A DNA stretch of 64,000 bases from positions 81,297 through 145,296 of IMG/VR virus record IMGVR_UViG_3300009314_000004; one strand, given 5' to 3'. Below, one piece after another: positions 23,337 through 32,280 of this stretch. A program made the translations under genes and the position numbers. Numbering within the stretch: position 1 is the stretch's first letter; each line of letters opens with the position of its first letter. The notes below the pieces were generated by a model. It was not told the DNA's origin and searched no databases. It worked only from the letters and a program-made list of their open reading frames with translations. Source of the DNA: a virus.

Positions 23337-25615
23337 TGAAAGAACCTGAGGAGTACACTGGGACCTTCGTCCGGGAAATCTTCCGCCGAGGGGATTTCTG
23401 CATAGGCATTGTCAAGCTCTCTCAAGCAGAGGAAGACGGGCCCAACAGCATGAAGATCATTGGCGAATTCGATCTCGTCCAGGAGGGGGAGCAAATTTCC
23501 TTCTCCGGGGAATGGGAGAAGGACCGCCGAGGGGACGGTGACATCTTTCGGGTCCACCTCCTTGCTCCCGCTCTCCCGCACGACCAGCAGGGGATGATAG
23601 AGTTCCTGCAACGGTTCACGGACCAGATCGGCCCTACCCTTGCGGAGCGCATCGTTGAGGCCTTCGGGTCCGACACCATTGACGTCTTGAATACCGCCCC
23701 CCTCCGCCTGCTGGAAGTTGAGGGGGTGGGGGAAGGGCGTGTCACCGCCATTGTCGACGCCTGGCGGGAGCACCAGTACCTCCACGAGTTGCTGACGTTT
23801 CTCTGCCGCATCGGGGTGCCGCCCCGGTTCCTGCGGCGCATCCACGACCGCTGGGGAGAGAAGGCGCAGGAGATCATCAAAGACAACCCGTACAGCCTCA
23901 TTGAGCTCGATGGGATCAGTTTCCGCACGGCTGACAAAGCCGGCCTGCGAGCAGGCATCGACCGGGAGAGCGTCGAACGCATGGCAGCGGCCTGCTGGCA
24001 CACCCTGAAGACCATCGAAAGGAACGGGCACACCTGCTTCCCCCTGACTGAGTTCGAGGACGAAGTCTACTCCACCCTCCAAGACGAAGAGGGGCTGGAA
24101 GACCTCCCCCTGCGGGGGCTGGAGAGGCTCGTCGAGCAGGGGAAGGTCTCCCTGGTCGAGGACGAAGAGGAGGGGGAGGCCTTCGTGTACCTCGCCAGGA
24201 CCTTGGAGAGGGAGCAGTACATCGGGAAACGGTTACGGGCACTCTCCCGAGACCGAGGGCACCCCCTCCACTTCAACAAAGCCGCTTGGCAAGAAGGGGT
24301 GGGTTCCCTTGAACTCTCCAAGGGGCAAGAGCAAGCCTTGCACCTGGCTTTGAACCACCATGCCCTAATCGTAACCGGCGGGCCAGGAACCGGGAAGACT
24401 ACCCTGCTGAAGGCCCTCCTGATGGCGTTCGAGAGTGCAGATGTGGAGGTCTTCCTGTGCTCCCCCACCGGCCGGGCGGCCAAGCGCATGGAGGAGGTCA
24501 CCGGCCAGCCGGCCATGACCATCCACCGGGCCCTCCACTTCTGCCCCAGCAACCGCAGCAAGAAGGGGGAGAAGACAGAGAAGGAGGACAACCAACTGCA
24601 GGGAGGGTGGGGGCTGAACCGGGATAACCCGCTGCCCCCCGGCGTGGTCATCGTGGATGAAGCGTCCATGTTGGACAACCACTTGACCTTCCGCATTATG
24701 GACGCCCTACCGGAAGACGGGAGCCTCATCTTGATCGGGGACGTCGACCAACTCCCCAGCGTGGGCAACGGCAACGTGCTCCGGGACATCCTCCTCAGTG
24801 GGGTCCTACCCACCATGCGACTAACGGAAGTCTTCCGCCAGGCACAATCCAGCATGATCATTAGGAACGCCCACCGCATCAACCAGGGAAGAATCCCCCG
24901 GAGCAAAGCGGACGAGGGGCGGCTCGACGACTTCCGCTGGGTCAAGTTTGACGACCCGGACGAGGCCAGAGAGGCCATAGTGAGCCGGATGATCAAGGAG
25001 CACCTGTCCGGAGTGTACAAAGGGGGGGTTCAAGTACTGGCCCCTACCTACGCCGGCCCGCTCGGGGTGGACCTCCTGAACGAGGAGATCCAGAAGCGGC
25101 TCAACCCCCACAACCCGGTCTTGCTGGAACAGCACGGCCACAAGATCAAGCTTCGGGACAAGGTCATCCACACCCGGAACAACTATGACTTGTCCATCTT
25201 CAACGGGGACATCGGCGTGGTTGTGCCGGAACCCTCCGACCTCGCCCCCCTGCAATGGGACATCGACCTGGCCGCCCGCATCAAGGTGCAGCTGCAGTCG
25301 AAGAAGGCCCTGGTGTGGGTGGAGTACCCGGACCGCCCCTTCCCGGTCCCCTACTTCGAGGGGGCTACCGACCAGCTCCGGCTGGCCTACTGCATTACCG
25401 TCCACAAGGCCCAAGGGTCGGAGTACGGCTGCGCAGTCATAGCCCTCCACTCCTCCCACAGCATCATGCGGGTGCGGAACTTGCTGTACACCGCCGTCAC
25501 TCGAGGGGCCGAGAGGGTCATCCTGGTAGGGGAGGAGTCCTCCGTCAGGTGGGCTGTCAACAACGCCCGAGTATCTCGGCGCTTCACCCTGCTGGACAAG
25601 TGGATCACTGCGTAA
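23336..25615 (+). CDS. RecD2-like ATP-dependent DNA helicase (SF1B)
   Basis: A 759-residue protein. The N-terminus has an OB-like domain and a helix-hairpin-helix (LLEVEGVGEGRVTAIVDAW). The motor has Walker A (VTGGPGTGKTT, near 348), Walker B (VVIVDEASMLD), motif III (LIGDVDQLPSVGNG), motif IV-like LTEVFRQAQSS and the C-terminal YCITVHKAQGSEY motif of RecD helicases. The length and HhH region fit RecD2, the 5'-3' helicase that works without RecBC. Expected role: phage DNA repair or replication-fork remodelling. Last large gene of the block. Confidence 0.9.
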   Translation: MKEPEEYTGTFVREIFRRGDFCIGIVKLSQAEEDGPNSMKIIGEFDLVQEGEQISFSGEWEKDRRGDGDIFRVHLLAPALPHDQQGMIEFLQRFTDQIGPTLAERIVEAFGSDTIDVLNTAPLRLLEVEGVGEGRVTAIVDAWREHQYLHELLTFLCRIGVPPRFLRRIHDRWGEKAQEIIKDNPYSLIELDGISFRTADKAGLRAGIDRESVERMAAACWHTLKTIERNGHTCFPLTEFEDEVYSTLQDEEGLEDLPLRGLERLVEQGKVSLVEDEEEGEAFVYLARTLEREQYIGKRLRALSRDRGHPLHFNKAAWQEGVGSLELSKGQEQALHLALNHHALIVTGGPGTGKTTLLKALLMAFESADVEVFLCSPTGRAAKRMEEVTGQPAMTIHRALHFCPSNRSKKGEKTEKEDNQLQGGWGLNRDNPLPPGVVIVDEASMLDNHLTFRIMDALPEDGSLILIGDVDQLPSVGNGNVLRDILLSGVLPTMRLTEVFRQAQSSMIIRNAHRINQGRIPRSKADEGRLDDFRWVKFDDPDEAREAIVSRMIKEHLSGVYKGGVQVLAPTYAGPLGVDLLNEEIQKRLNPHNPVLLEQHGHKIKLRDKVIHTRNNYDLSIFNGDIGVVVPEPSDLAPLQWDIDLAARIKVQLQSKKALVWVEYPDRPFPVPYFEGATDQLRLAYCITVHKAQGSEYGCAVIALHSSHSIMRVRNLLYTAVTRGAERVILVGEESSVRWAVNNARVSRRFTLLDKWITA

Positions 25616-25632
25616 TCTCTGCCTTTTCCTGT

Positions 25633-25638
25633 CATAAG
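25633..25638 (+). promoter_or_regulatory. CATAAG variant of the TATAAG element
   Basis: CATAAGAACAGTG resembles the start-site region of the TATAAG class and precedes the small gene at 25702. It lies within CCTGTCA...TGACAGG (25629-25651), an inverted repeat; GACAGG...CCTGTC (25645-25661) forms a second one. No clear -35. Confidence 0.3.
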
Positions 25639-25701
25639 AACAGTGACAGGGTGTACCTGTCCACCAAGCCGGGGGACACTCGGCGAAGGAGGGAATATAG
25701 A

Positions 25702-25869
25702 ATGGGTTGTGCAGAGAGTTACACAAGGAGCTCGGGGGAGTTGTGCTGCTCCATCAAGGAGCAAGACGTGGGTGGCTTCCCCGCCCCGCCCGATGAGGAT
25801 TGCTTGTGCACTGGAAACTGCCGGTTCTTCCTCCTCGAGGAGGACCCGGAAGACTCGGAAGAGGAGTAG
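25702..25869 (+). CDS. small Cys-rich acidic protein
   Basis: A 55-residue protein with paired cysteines (GELCCSIK, CLCTGNCRFF) and an acidic tail (EEDPEDSEEE). GGAGGGAATATAGA precedes ATG 25702. Likely a small metal-binding accessory protein. Function unknown. Confidence 0.6.
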   Translation: MGCAESYTRSSGELCCSIKEQDVGGFPAPPDEDCLCTGNCRFFLLEEDPEDSEEE

Positions 25870-25877
25870 TTGGTCCA

Positions 25878-25952
25878 CCCCCGCCCGTAGTTGGCCCGGC
25901 CAGCTGCGAGCGGGGGTAGTCCGCTGTCGACCTTCCCTTTAGCGTCGACGCT
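25878..25952. terminator. convergent hairpin region
   Basis: CCCCCGC (from 25878) pairs with GCGGGGG near 25910-25917, and GTCGAC (25926-25931) pairs with GTCGAC (25944-25949). It lies between the convergent genes at 25702 and 25939. Confidence 0.45.
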
Positions 25953-26253
25953 TGGGCGAACCACTACGCCTATGGCGAGTCTTGGCTTGTGCCTGCGCTC
26001 TCCTGAGGGCAAACCTGTGGAAGAGGAGGGCGGTAAGAGGGCCAGCGCTTTTCTCCATCCCCTCCAGGGCCGCTACGGCCCCCGCAGCCCCGGCGTTCTT
26101 GCTGATGGTCTCTACAGGATCTGACTTTGTCTTCTTGGCCGGGAGCTTCTTGATGCTTTGCCCTTTAGCCTTCATTTCGTCGGCCCACTTCCGCGCAAGT
26201 CGAGGTTTCCTGGCGAACAGGAACCTTTGCTGGGCACGGCTCTCAAATGGCAT
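25939..26253 (-). CDS. small basic phage protein
   Basis: A 104-residue protein. The N-terminus, PFESRAQQRFLFARKP then ARKWADEMKAKG, matches a widespread small phage protein with the string 'P(F/M).S.AQ.R(F/A)MFA..P..A..WA.E'. A basic KKLPAKKTKSDPVE linker follows, then a segment with GMEKSAG, and a very basic tail (RRSGSPKRRR). It may be a virion-associated or nucleic-acid-binding protein. Function unproven. Confidence 0.6.
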   Translation of the reverse strand: MPFESRAQQRFLFARKPRLARKWADEMKAKGQSIKKLPAKKTKSDPVETISKNAGAAGAVAALEGMEKSAGPLTALLFHRFALRRAQAQAKTRHRRSGSPKRRR

Positions 26254-26255
26254 AG

Positions 26256-26576
26256 CTACCTCGCTATTCTCCCTATTCCCTTGGCTGCCAACCCTCCCAG
26301 CTCACCACCGCCATAGCCCAGCATACCCCCCAACACAGTGGCCAACGGGGAGAGTTTACGGGCTACTCGCGTACGCCGGAAGATGCTTCCAGTGCGCTTG
26401 GCTACCAGCCGAGGATTCAGCAACGCCGCCAGGGCTGCGCCGGTACTTACATTTACTGCTGTGGCATGCTTGGCTCCGTGCCCCCGCTTGTACCCAACTA
26501 CAGCGGGGATGATGAATGACAGGCCGGCTTCCTTGGCCAAGGCGTCTGCAACTCCAAGGGCGAAGTGCTCGTCCAT
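26256..26576 (-). CDS. basic Ala/Gly-rich protein with N-terminal signature
   Basis: A 106-residue protein. It starts MDEHFALGVADALAKEAG, carrying the F..G....LEK.AG-type signature shared by other basic proteins here. A hydrophobic Ala/Gly segment and a basic stretch (KRTGSIFRRTRVARK) follow, ending GGELGGLAAKGIGRIAR. GGAGGTAGG precedes ATG 26576. A virion-internal role is inferred from the signature only. Confidence 0.6.
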   Translation of the reverse strand: MDEHFALGVADALAKEAGLSFIIPAVVGYKRGHGAKHATAVNVSTGAALAALLNPRLVAKRTGSIFRRTRVARKLSPLATVLGGMLGYGGGELGGLAAKGIGRIAR

Positions 26577-26711
26577 CCTACCTCCAGAGGGGAAGTGTAC
26601 CATTATCTTCGCGGACGGTCCAGAAAAGGCTGCTTCTTAAAAAAGGAACGGATCAGGAGGCACACCAACTGTATGGCCGCTTTGACCTCACGAACAAGGG
26701 ATATGCGCCGT

Positions 26712-26951
26712 TTATGCACCTGCCCTGTCCTCAACCCAAGCACTGAAGGAGTCTTCAGGAATGTCTAAGTAACTATTGAGGGGGGCGGGAGCTACCGCCC
26801 GATGCCACAACTCCGTGATGTTGACCTCAAGTAGATCGACCCGGCGCCTTGTGCTGCTCAGCTGCTCCTCCAAGAGCTCTTTGTGCTGCCTCAACTGAGC
26901 AACTTGCTCCCTCAAGGCCCGAACTACTTCTAAGGGATCTCCCCCACACAT
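26712..26951 (-). CDS. small coiled-coil protein
   Basis: A 79-residue protein whose residues 8-50 are a clear coiled coil (REQVAQLRQHKELLEEQLSS). GGAGGGCAGCGTC precedes ATG 26951. The TTGACA promoter at 26972-26999 reads into it. Function unknown. Confidence 0.65.
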   Translation of the reverse strand: MCGGDPLEVVRALREQVAQLRQHKELLEEQLSSTRRRVDLLEVNITELWHRAVAPAPLNSYLDIPEDSFSAWVEDRAGA

Positions 26952-26971
26952 GACGCTGCCCTCCTGGTTAC

Positions 26972-26999
26972 AGGATAGCAACCTGTATAGGTTTGTCAA
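26972..26999 (-). promoter_or_regulatory. sigma70-type promoter with operator-like box
   Basis: Minus strand TTGACA (26994-26999), 16 bases, TATCCT (26972-26977). AACCTATACAGGTT, a near-perfect palindrome, fills the spacer. Confidence 0.6.
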
Positions 27000-27067
27000 G
27001 ATTACTCGACTTTTCTGCTGAGGGAGCTCTCCTCCTCAGGGATGTACTTGGCCCAAGAGGCCCAGCA

Positions 27068-28828
27068 CTACAACTCTTTGGGGTACTCGTACTCCCACTC
27101 CCCCCGCATAATGTTCCACGTACGGGAGATGTACTTGTGCGGCCGAGTCAACAACCACATCTCCGGAGTGGGGTCCTCCCCCGGCTTCAGGGGGTGGGCG
27201 CCGGACAAAGAGATCCGCACGCCCTCATTGGTAAAGTGCTTTGCTTTAGCCACGTTGTACACCCACTCATCCGTAGTGTGGTGGGCAGTCCTCCCACTGC
27301 GCAGCTTCCGCCAGGCTTTCACCAGGAAGCCGGGGTTGGGCTCCACCGAGACATACCGCTTCACGATCACTCGACGGTCCTCCGGAGCGAACTGGGCCTG
27401 CCCCTCCAAACGGCGTACCCGGGCTTGGGCCTGACGGATGATCTCGGGGTTGAAGTGCCCCTCCATGGCCTGAAACATGTTGGCGTTCTTGAGGTCCAAC
27501 CCTTCAGCCCCTGCGCCTGAAAGCACCAATACTCGAGTCTTGCCTGCTTTGAAGTCCTTGACCGCTTGTTGGCGCCCTTCTTTGCTGATTTCGTGCTCCC
27601 CAACCTCCCGGCCGGCGCCGATAAAAATGGAGTGGGGTATCCCCCGCTGCGTCAACGCATAGTGGACTGCCTCCACACCCCCCTTGATGAAGTTGGAATA
27701 GATGACCGTCTTGTTGCGGGGGTCTGCCGCCAAATGTTCCTCGGCATCACTTGCTACTCGCTCGAGCTTGGTGGAGGTCTCCAGCATCTTGTCGTTCAGC
27801 CCAAAACGATTCTGCGTGGACTGCGCTGCCTGGCGGGCCTTGGTTACCCGAGCGAAGACGTGGTGCCGTTCCTTCCTCTTTGGGACAATGCCGGCAATGA
27901 TTCGCCGAACAATGGACGACGGAACTCCCCGGAGTTCCTCCTGGTAAAAATCCCACTGCTGGGAGGACATCTCCACCGGAATATACTCCGTAGTCACAGG
28001 GGGCAGGGACTTCCCCAGGTCCTCAGTGGAGACGAAGTCTATCCACTGCTCTCCCAACTTCATAAGGGTCTCGGGTTCAGTGACCGCCTTTTGCCCCCGC
28101 TCCCGGCCAAACAGCCCCTCAAACGTCCCCACCTGGGTAGTCACCTGTCGAGACAACCGCCCCTTGGCCGAAATCTCCCCGTCCGACACCGCCGACAATA
28201 GCGGCATCATGTCGTTGGGGGTGTTGGAAACTATCGAGCCAGTCAACAGGAGGCAATGGGGCACCCCCCTCCGCAGCTCCATGAAGGAGCGAAAGTTCTG
28301 GGAGTTTGGGTCCTTCATCCTCTGAGCTTCGTCCGCTATCACCAAGCCCGGGGACAGGGCACTCAGTGCCGCCGCATGACGGCGGACCATGGCCCACCCC
28401 AACACGATGTAGTCAGGGAGGTTGTTCTGCACTTGGAGTTTCTTCAGGAAGGCAACGTCCTTCCCGGTCTGGATAACGAAGCCGTCTCGGTTGGTGAACT
28501 TCTCAATGCCCTGCTCATCAAACTGGGTCTTCAGCCCATCGGGGGTGATCACTACGATCGGCCCCCCACCTTGCTTCAGCACGTCCTCAGCAAGAGCTAC
28601 CGACACAAAGGACTTCCCCGTGCCCACGCCATGGGCAAGGATGAGGCGGCCCCCATTCCGCCGGGCTTTCTCCAGCGCCCGCTTCTGGTGAGGGTAGGGA
28701 GTGAACCCCACCCGCAACCCTGGCCGCGAGGGGCGCCCCTCCGCCCACTTCGGGTGGGCCTGGCGAGCCTCGGCTAACTTCCCCAAGCCAGGGTGGTCGA
28801 GTATGCTGTTGAGTACTGAAGAAGCCAC
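27068..28828 (-). CDS. SNF2-family (SF2) helicase
   Basis: A 586-residue protein. FTPYPHQKRALEKARRNGG is the Q-like motif, LAHGVGTGKSF motif I (near residue 70), VIADEAQRMKD motif II (DEAQ), LLTGSIVSNTPND motif III, and the second RecA half has VLSGAGAEGLDLKNAN and RQAQARVRRLEGQ (motifs V and VI). Such translocases remodel DNA-protein complexes. GTG 28828 has GGGAGG eight bases upstream; ATG 28873 would add 15 residues but has no ribosome site. Confidence 0.88.
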   Translation of the reverse strand: MASSVLNSILDHPGLGKLAEARQAHPKWAEGRPSRPGLRVGFTPYPHQKRALEKARRNGGRLILAHGVGTGKSFVSVALAEDVLKQGGGPIVVITPDGLKTQFDEQGIEKFTNRDGFVIQTGKDVAFLKKLQVQNNLPDYIVLGWAMVRRHAAALSALSPGLVIADEAQRMKDPNSQNFRSFMELRRGVPHCLLLTGSIVSNTPNDMMPLLSAVSDGEISAKGRLSRQVTTQVGTFEGLFGRERGQKAVTEPETLMKLGEQWIDFVSTEDLGKSLPPVTTEYIPVEMSSQQWDFYQEELRGVPSSIVRRIIAGIVPKRKERHHVFARVTKARQAAQSTQNRFGLNDKMLETSTKLERVASDAEEHLAADPRNKTVIYSNFIKGGVEAVHYALTQRGIPHSIFIGAGREVGEHEISKEGRQQAVKDFKAGKTRVLVLSGAGAEGLDLKNANMFQAMEGHFNPEIIRQAQARVRRLEGQAQFAPEDRRVIVKRYVSVEPNPGFLVKAWRKLRSGRTAHHTTDEWVYNVAKAKHFTNEGVRISLSGAHPLKPGEDPTPEMWLLTRPHKYISRTWNIMRGEWEYEYPKEL

Positions 28829-28880
28829 TGAGCGCACCTCCCGGGGCCATTCTACAGCCCCTACCTGGCACATGCAAGGA

Positions 28881-29342
28881 TCAGGGAACCCAATCAGTAC
28901 GGGCGTCGACGTCGAAGTCGGGGTACGCCCAGGAAACAGCGAGGTCGGCAGCGAAGGTGACCTTCTCCATCCCCGTATGCGTAGCGGAAGCTATCTCAAC
29001 CAACCGAGCGTAGGGGAAGAACAAGCCTTCTTTGTAGTCAGGAGTACTTATGGCGGGGATCTTACCGTGCATCTCCACCCCGTCCCCGAACGGCACCCGC
29101 AGGTGCAATAACAAGCGCCCCTCGGAGAACTCGTAGTCCAGGCGGTCGTACGTGGCCGGCTCTATCCCCATCGCCGCTTTAATGACCGGGCCAGGGTCAA
29201 TGTCCTCCTGGAAGTGGCTGAGCGCCAGCTTCCTCCGGAGCTGCAACGGCAGCAGCTCATCCCCCACCAGCTTGATGACGGCCTCGTAACTCCTGATAAG
29301 CCGCACCAGCACCCGGACGTGGTCGGTAGTAACGACAAACAT
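28881..29342 (-). CDS. hypothetical protein
   Basis: A 153-residue protein with a helical N-terminus (VRVLVRLIRSYEAVIKLVG) and a beta-rich C-terminal part (LLLHLRVPFGDGVEMHGKI). The start ATG shares two bases with the upstream stop (TGATG). Directly upstream of the SNF2 helicase in the same operon. Function unknown. Confidence 0.7.
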   Translation of the reverse strand: MFVVTTDHVRVLVRLIRSYEAVIKLVGDELLPLQLRRKLALSHFQEDIDPGPVIKAAMGIEPATYDRLDYEFSEGRLLLHLRVPFGDGVEMHGKIPAISTPDYKEGLFFPYARLVEIASATHTGMEKVTFAADLAVSWAYPDFDVDARTDWVP

Positions 29343-29626
29343 CAGCCGCCCTTCCGCCGGCGCTCGATCTCCTCTCCCACTTCCCGAGCGGCGGTCAGCG
29401 CCGCTTCCTGCCGCTCCCTCGCCGACGTACAAGCCAACCCCTCAGCCTGTGCCGCCATGAACAGGAATCCCATCGGCTGGTAATCGCCGGCAGCAACGCA
29501 CTTCCCCGTCCTGATGTCCTGCACGTACACTGCCTTGCCCGAATCGTACTTCGTAAAACCGGGGGCGATGGGCACCCACTTGTGCTCTGGAATCATTCCG
29601 GGGTCAGCTACAATTGATAAATCCAT
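29342..29626 (-). CDS. hypothetical protein
   Basis: A 94-residue protein. A beta part (HKWVPIAPGFTKYDSG) is followed by a helical Ala/Arg-rich end (ERQEAALTAAREVGEEIERR). AGGAGAGTGGG precedes ATG 29626. Coupled to the downstream gene. Function unknown. Confidence 0.68.
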   Translation of the reverse strand: MDLSIVADPGMIPEHKWVPIAPGFTKYDSGKAVYVQDIRTGKCVAAGDYQPMGFLFMAAQAEGLACTSARERQEAALTAAREVGEEIERRRKGG

Positions 29627-29796
29627 CCCACTCTCCTATTTTTTACGGTTGAGGCAGCGACAAACAACAACACCACCAAGAGCCCTACTGAGAGCAACAA
29701 CCAACCCGAAACCGCCCAAGCCCAAACCTCTTCCCAGGCCTCGCTACACGAGGGGGGGAGCTCCATCCCAAGCATTTTGCTGAGCTGCGTAATCAT
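29608..29796 (-). CDS. small single-pass membrane protein
   Basis: A 62-residue protein with one membrane segment (WLLLSVGLLVVLLFVAAST) after a short acidic N-terminus. It overlaps both neighbours and has a weak ribosome site, so the exact start is unsure. Function unknown. Confidence 0.5.
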   Translation of the reverse strand: MITQLSKMLGMELPPSCSEAWEEVWAWAVSGWLLLSVGLLVVLLFVAASTVKNRRVGWIYQL

Positions 29797-30202
29797 CGGC
29801 GAGCTTCTTCGCCTCCTTTTGTGACTGCACTTCCAGGATTCCCCGTACCGGGTGCTGAATGACGTACACGGGCGCCTCCTCGCGCTCCTCTCCCGCGAAC
29901 GGAAGGGGCATAATGTGAAAGCCGGAGAGGATTGTCCCGGCGTGCTTTCGGTACCACGTGTACGGAATTACGTAACCCTTGATGCACAAGTTGGTATAGA
30001 AGTCTCCTTTCCCCTCCACAACCAATTGATTGTGGAACAGCGCAATGCCGATTCTCAACTTGTCGACTGGGATGTGGACGCCCAGCGCCTTCCCACGAGC
30101 CTCTACCCACCGCCTCACTTCCCACACGATATCGTCAGCGGTGGGGCTCCTCTTGGCCAGGGCGTTCCTCACTACCTCAGCAAGCCCCTCTGACCACCTC
30201 AT
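29744..30202 (-). CDS. hypothetical protein
   Basis: A 152-residue protein with an N-terminal helical part and a central beta region (LRIGIALFHNQLVVEGKGD, VIPYTWYRKHAGTI). It is coupled to the methyltransferase upstream by a four-base overlap. Function unknown. Confidence 0.7.
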   Translation of the reverse strand: MRWSEGLAEVVRNALAKRSPTADDIVWEVRRWVEARGKALGVHIPVDKLRIGIALFHNQLVVEGKGDFYTNLCIKGYVIPYTWYRKHAGTILSGFHIMPLPFAGEEREEAPVYVIQHPVRGILEVQSQKEAKKLADDYAAQQNAWDGAPPLV

Positions 30203-32064
30203 GTTCTGGCTTCTCTTTGAAATAGCAAGATCGCCTCTTCCTGAATGATCCTATCCTGCCACGGCACCTGCGAATTGCTATTGTTCGTCTTCAGCTTGTG
30301 TCTTATTGCGCCCGTCGTCCGCAAACCAACAGATGCGAACACCTCGCAGATAATCTCATCGGTAGGAATCACCCTATCACCGAGCCTCTTGTTTCCAACG
30401 ACGAAAGCTACTTGCCCACCATCGTCCAGCCACTCAGACATCCGCTCTCCAACGGACAGCATGTCCTGGAAAAACTGCATCATCGCTCGCCGGCGGGCTT
30501 CCATCTTGGGGGCGACTTCTTCAGCGCCAAAGAACTCATGGAATGTGGGAGAGACCTTTCGCACGCCAGGCCTATCCCCCACGGCGAGTGGTTCTACATA
30601 CTCGGATCCAATCGTCTTGTCCCGAGTCTCGTAGGGGTCGTGCTTGAGTTCAGCCACAAGGGCCCGATAGGAGAGCAAGTGCGTTCGGAGGTAGCTCAAT
30701 GCCTCTACGCCATATGGTGGGGACGTGATGACGTGAGTAAGAGAGCGGGCACCAAGATCGACGTCAAGGACCGAAGCCTCATGCACGGTGACAGCATTTG
30801 GGGGGCCAACAAGATCGCCGTGCGAATGAACCGATGCGTCAATGCTATTCGCCATTCTGTTGATGTGCTTGGCCACAATTTCACCTACGTTTACGTCCGT
30901 TCTGGGAGTGGCTCTGTATTCCGCTCGAACGACATCGACGTCAACATTGCCGATGCTCCTCATCCTCGCCGAGAGTGCAACGAGGAGAGCATCCCTTGCA
31001 AACCCGGACTCCTTCAAGGCGAGTTCAACAGCGATCGAGACACCAAGCAAGGCTTCTTGAGTGAACCAACGCTCCACATTGGAGAAGGCAGGCACGGGAT
31101 TGCCGGGGCGTGCGAGTATCGCCGAGTGGTCCAGAGAATGAACATCCCTGCCGCCAAGGAACGAATTCCAGCCCCTCCAATAGTCCCGCACGAACTGCTT
31201 GGCGCCCTGACGCAGCAACTGAGGGTCAAGTGGAAACGCAGCCTTGGTCCAAGACAGGAGGGCGGAAAGCGGACAGACCTCGATTCCCACGAAAGGAATT
31301 CCGAGCAGGCGGCATTCGACGGCCGTAGTCCCGCTACCGAGAAACGGATCGCACACGACGTCCGATTTGCCTGCTCCGAAGTAGTTCAGCAAGGTGCGAA
31401 CGACATGTGGGGGGAAACGCCCTACGTAGCGATGCCATCCATGCGAGCCGTAGTTCGAATTCCAGGACACAGCGGTGGGTTTTGGCTTCTCAAGTTGGAA
31501 TTGAGCAGTGAACTCTCGTTCTCCAATCTTCTCGACGAGGGAAAGCCTCCGTACTGCGGTTCTCCGAGGGAACGGGCGGAGCCCCTCAACCTGCATGCTG
31601 AGTAGAGTTTGGTGGAACTCCAACTGGTCCGGCGGTCCATTTCGCATCCAAGGCATGGGAACGGCTTGAGCAGTTCCCCATGGGAATTGCAGTGGTAACA
31701 GCGATTCAGCTTTGAGGGCAGCCGCCCTCTGGAGGGCAGTGGGCCCCGTACGTTCGGTGAGCCGAGGAATGGAGGGATCACGCAGCCCTTCGGCAAGGTC
31801 TCTCTCGGAGGATCCTGGCAGAGGGAAAAGCATGCCTCCGGAGAAAGAATTACTGGGTGCTTTGGCCTGCCGGACATCCTGCAACTTCTTGTCGGGAGGC
31901 GAATGTGAAGTCAGCTCGCGCATCGGAGTTCTGACTGAGCGTACTCCCTTCTGCGCCTCTTCTAATTCCTTCAGCGTGATCTTCTTGACGTCCAAATCTA
32001 CTCCTTCGTATCGTGCCCGTTCTCTTCGGGATTTGTTCGACCGGCTGCATCGCCCGAGCGTCAT
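30199..32064 (-). CDS. DNA methyltransferase (N4-cytosine/N6-adenine class)
   Basis: A 621-residue protein. CDPFLGSGTTAVE (motif I, residues 238-250) precedes TSPPYG (motif IV, 447-452), so the motif order is SAM-binding first, with an insert of about 200 residues between, where a target-recognition domain could sit. This is the alpha- rather than the common beta-type order for a TSPPY enzyme. The first 200 residues are unassigned. No partner restriction enzyme is nearby, so host-restriction evasion or phage DNA marking is likely. Codon use is less GC-extreme than its neighbours', hinting at transfer. Confidence 0.8.
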   Translation of the reverse strand: MTLGRCSRSNKSRRERARYEGVDLDVKKITLKELEEAQKGVRSVRTPMRELTSHSPPDKKLQDVRQAKAPSNSFSGGMLFPLPGSSERDLAEGLRDPSIPRLTERTGPTALQRAAALKAESLLPLQFPWGTAQAVPMPWMRNGPPDQLEFHQTLLSMQVEGLRPFPRRTAVRRLSLVEKIGEREFTAQFQLEKPKPTAVSWNSNYGSHGWHRYVGRFPPHVVRTLLNYFGAGKSDVVCDPFLGSGTTAVECRLLGIPFVGIEVCPLSALLSWTKAAFPLDPQLLRQGAKQFVRDYWRGWNSFLGGRDVHSLDHSAILARPGNPVPAFSNVERWFTQEALLGVSIAVELALKESGFARDALLVALSARMRSIGNVDVDVVRAEYRATPRTDVNVGEIVAKHINRMANSIDASVHSHGDLVGPPNAVTVHEASVLDVDLGARSLTHVITSPPYGVEALSYLRTHLLSYRALVAELKHDPYETRDKTIGSEYVEPLAVGDRPGVRKVSPTFHEFFGAEEVAPKMEARRRAMMQFFQDMLSVGERMSEWLDDGGQVAFVVGNKRLGDRVIPTDEIICEVFASVGLRTTGAIRHKLKTNNSNSQVPWQDRIIQEEAILLFQREART

Positions 32065-32091
32065 GCACGCCCGAGAGCCGATCCCCCGGAG

Positions 32092-32280
32092 TCAGCACCC
32101 CTTAACTTTGCCAGACTGTCCTCCCGGCATCAAGGATTGTTTCCGAGTTTTCTTTGTCCCATCCCTTTGGCGAGCGGCATCTTGGCCCAGTGAGGCCAAC
32201 GGAAATGTCTCCACCCCCGGGAGGGTACCCCGGTCCCCGATGGCAGCGTCCCCTACGGGGGGTTTGGCCTTCTTACCCAT
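32092..32280 (-). CDS. small basic protein
   Basis: A 62-residue, Lys/Arg/Gly-rich protein (TKKTRKQSLMPGGQSGKVKG at its end). GGGGGAGG lies just before ATG 32280, inside the 3' end of the XRE regulator gene, with which it overlaps by eight bases. Function unknown. Confidence 0.5.
   Translation of the reverse strand: MGKKAKPPVGDAAIGDRGTLPGVETFPLASLGQDAARQRDGTKKTRKQSLMPGGQSGKVKGC

Noticed and set aside
22928-24082. 384-codon minus-strand open frame
   Set aside because: Antisense to the N-terminus of the RecD-like helicase.
30298-31605. 435-codon plus-strand open frame
   Set aside because: It is antisense to the TSPPY methyltransferase, whose motifs are clear; long antisense frames are common in GC-rich DNA.
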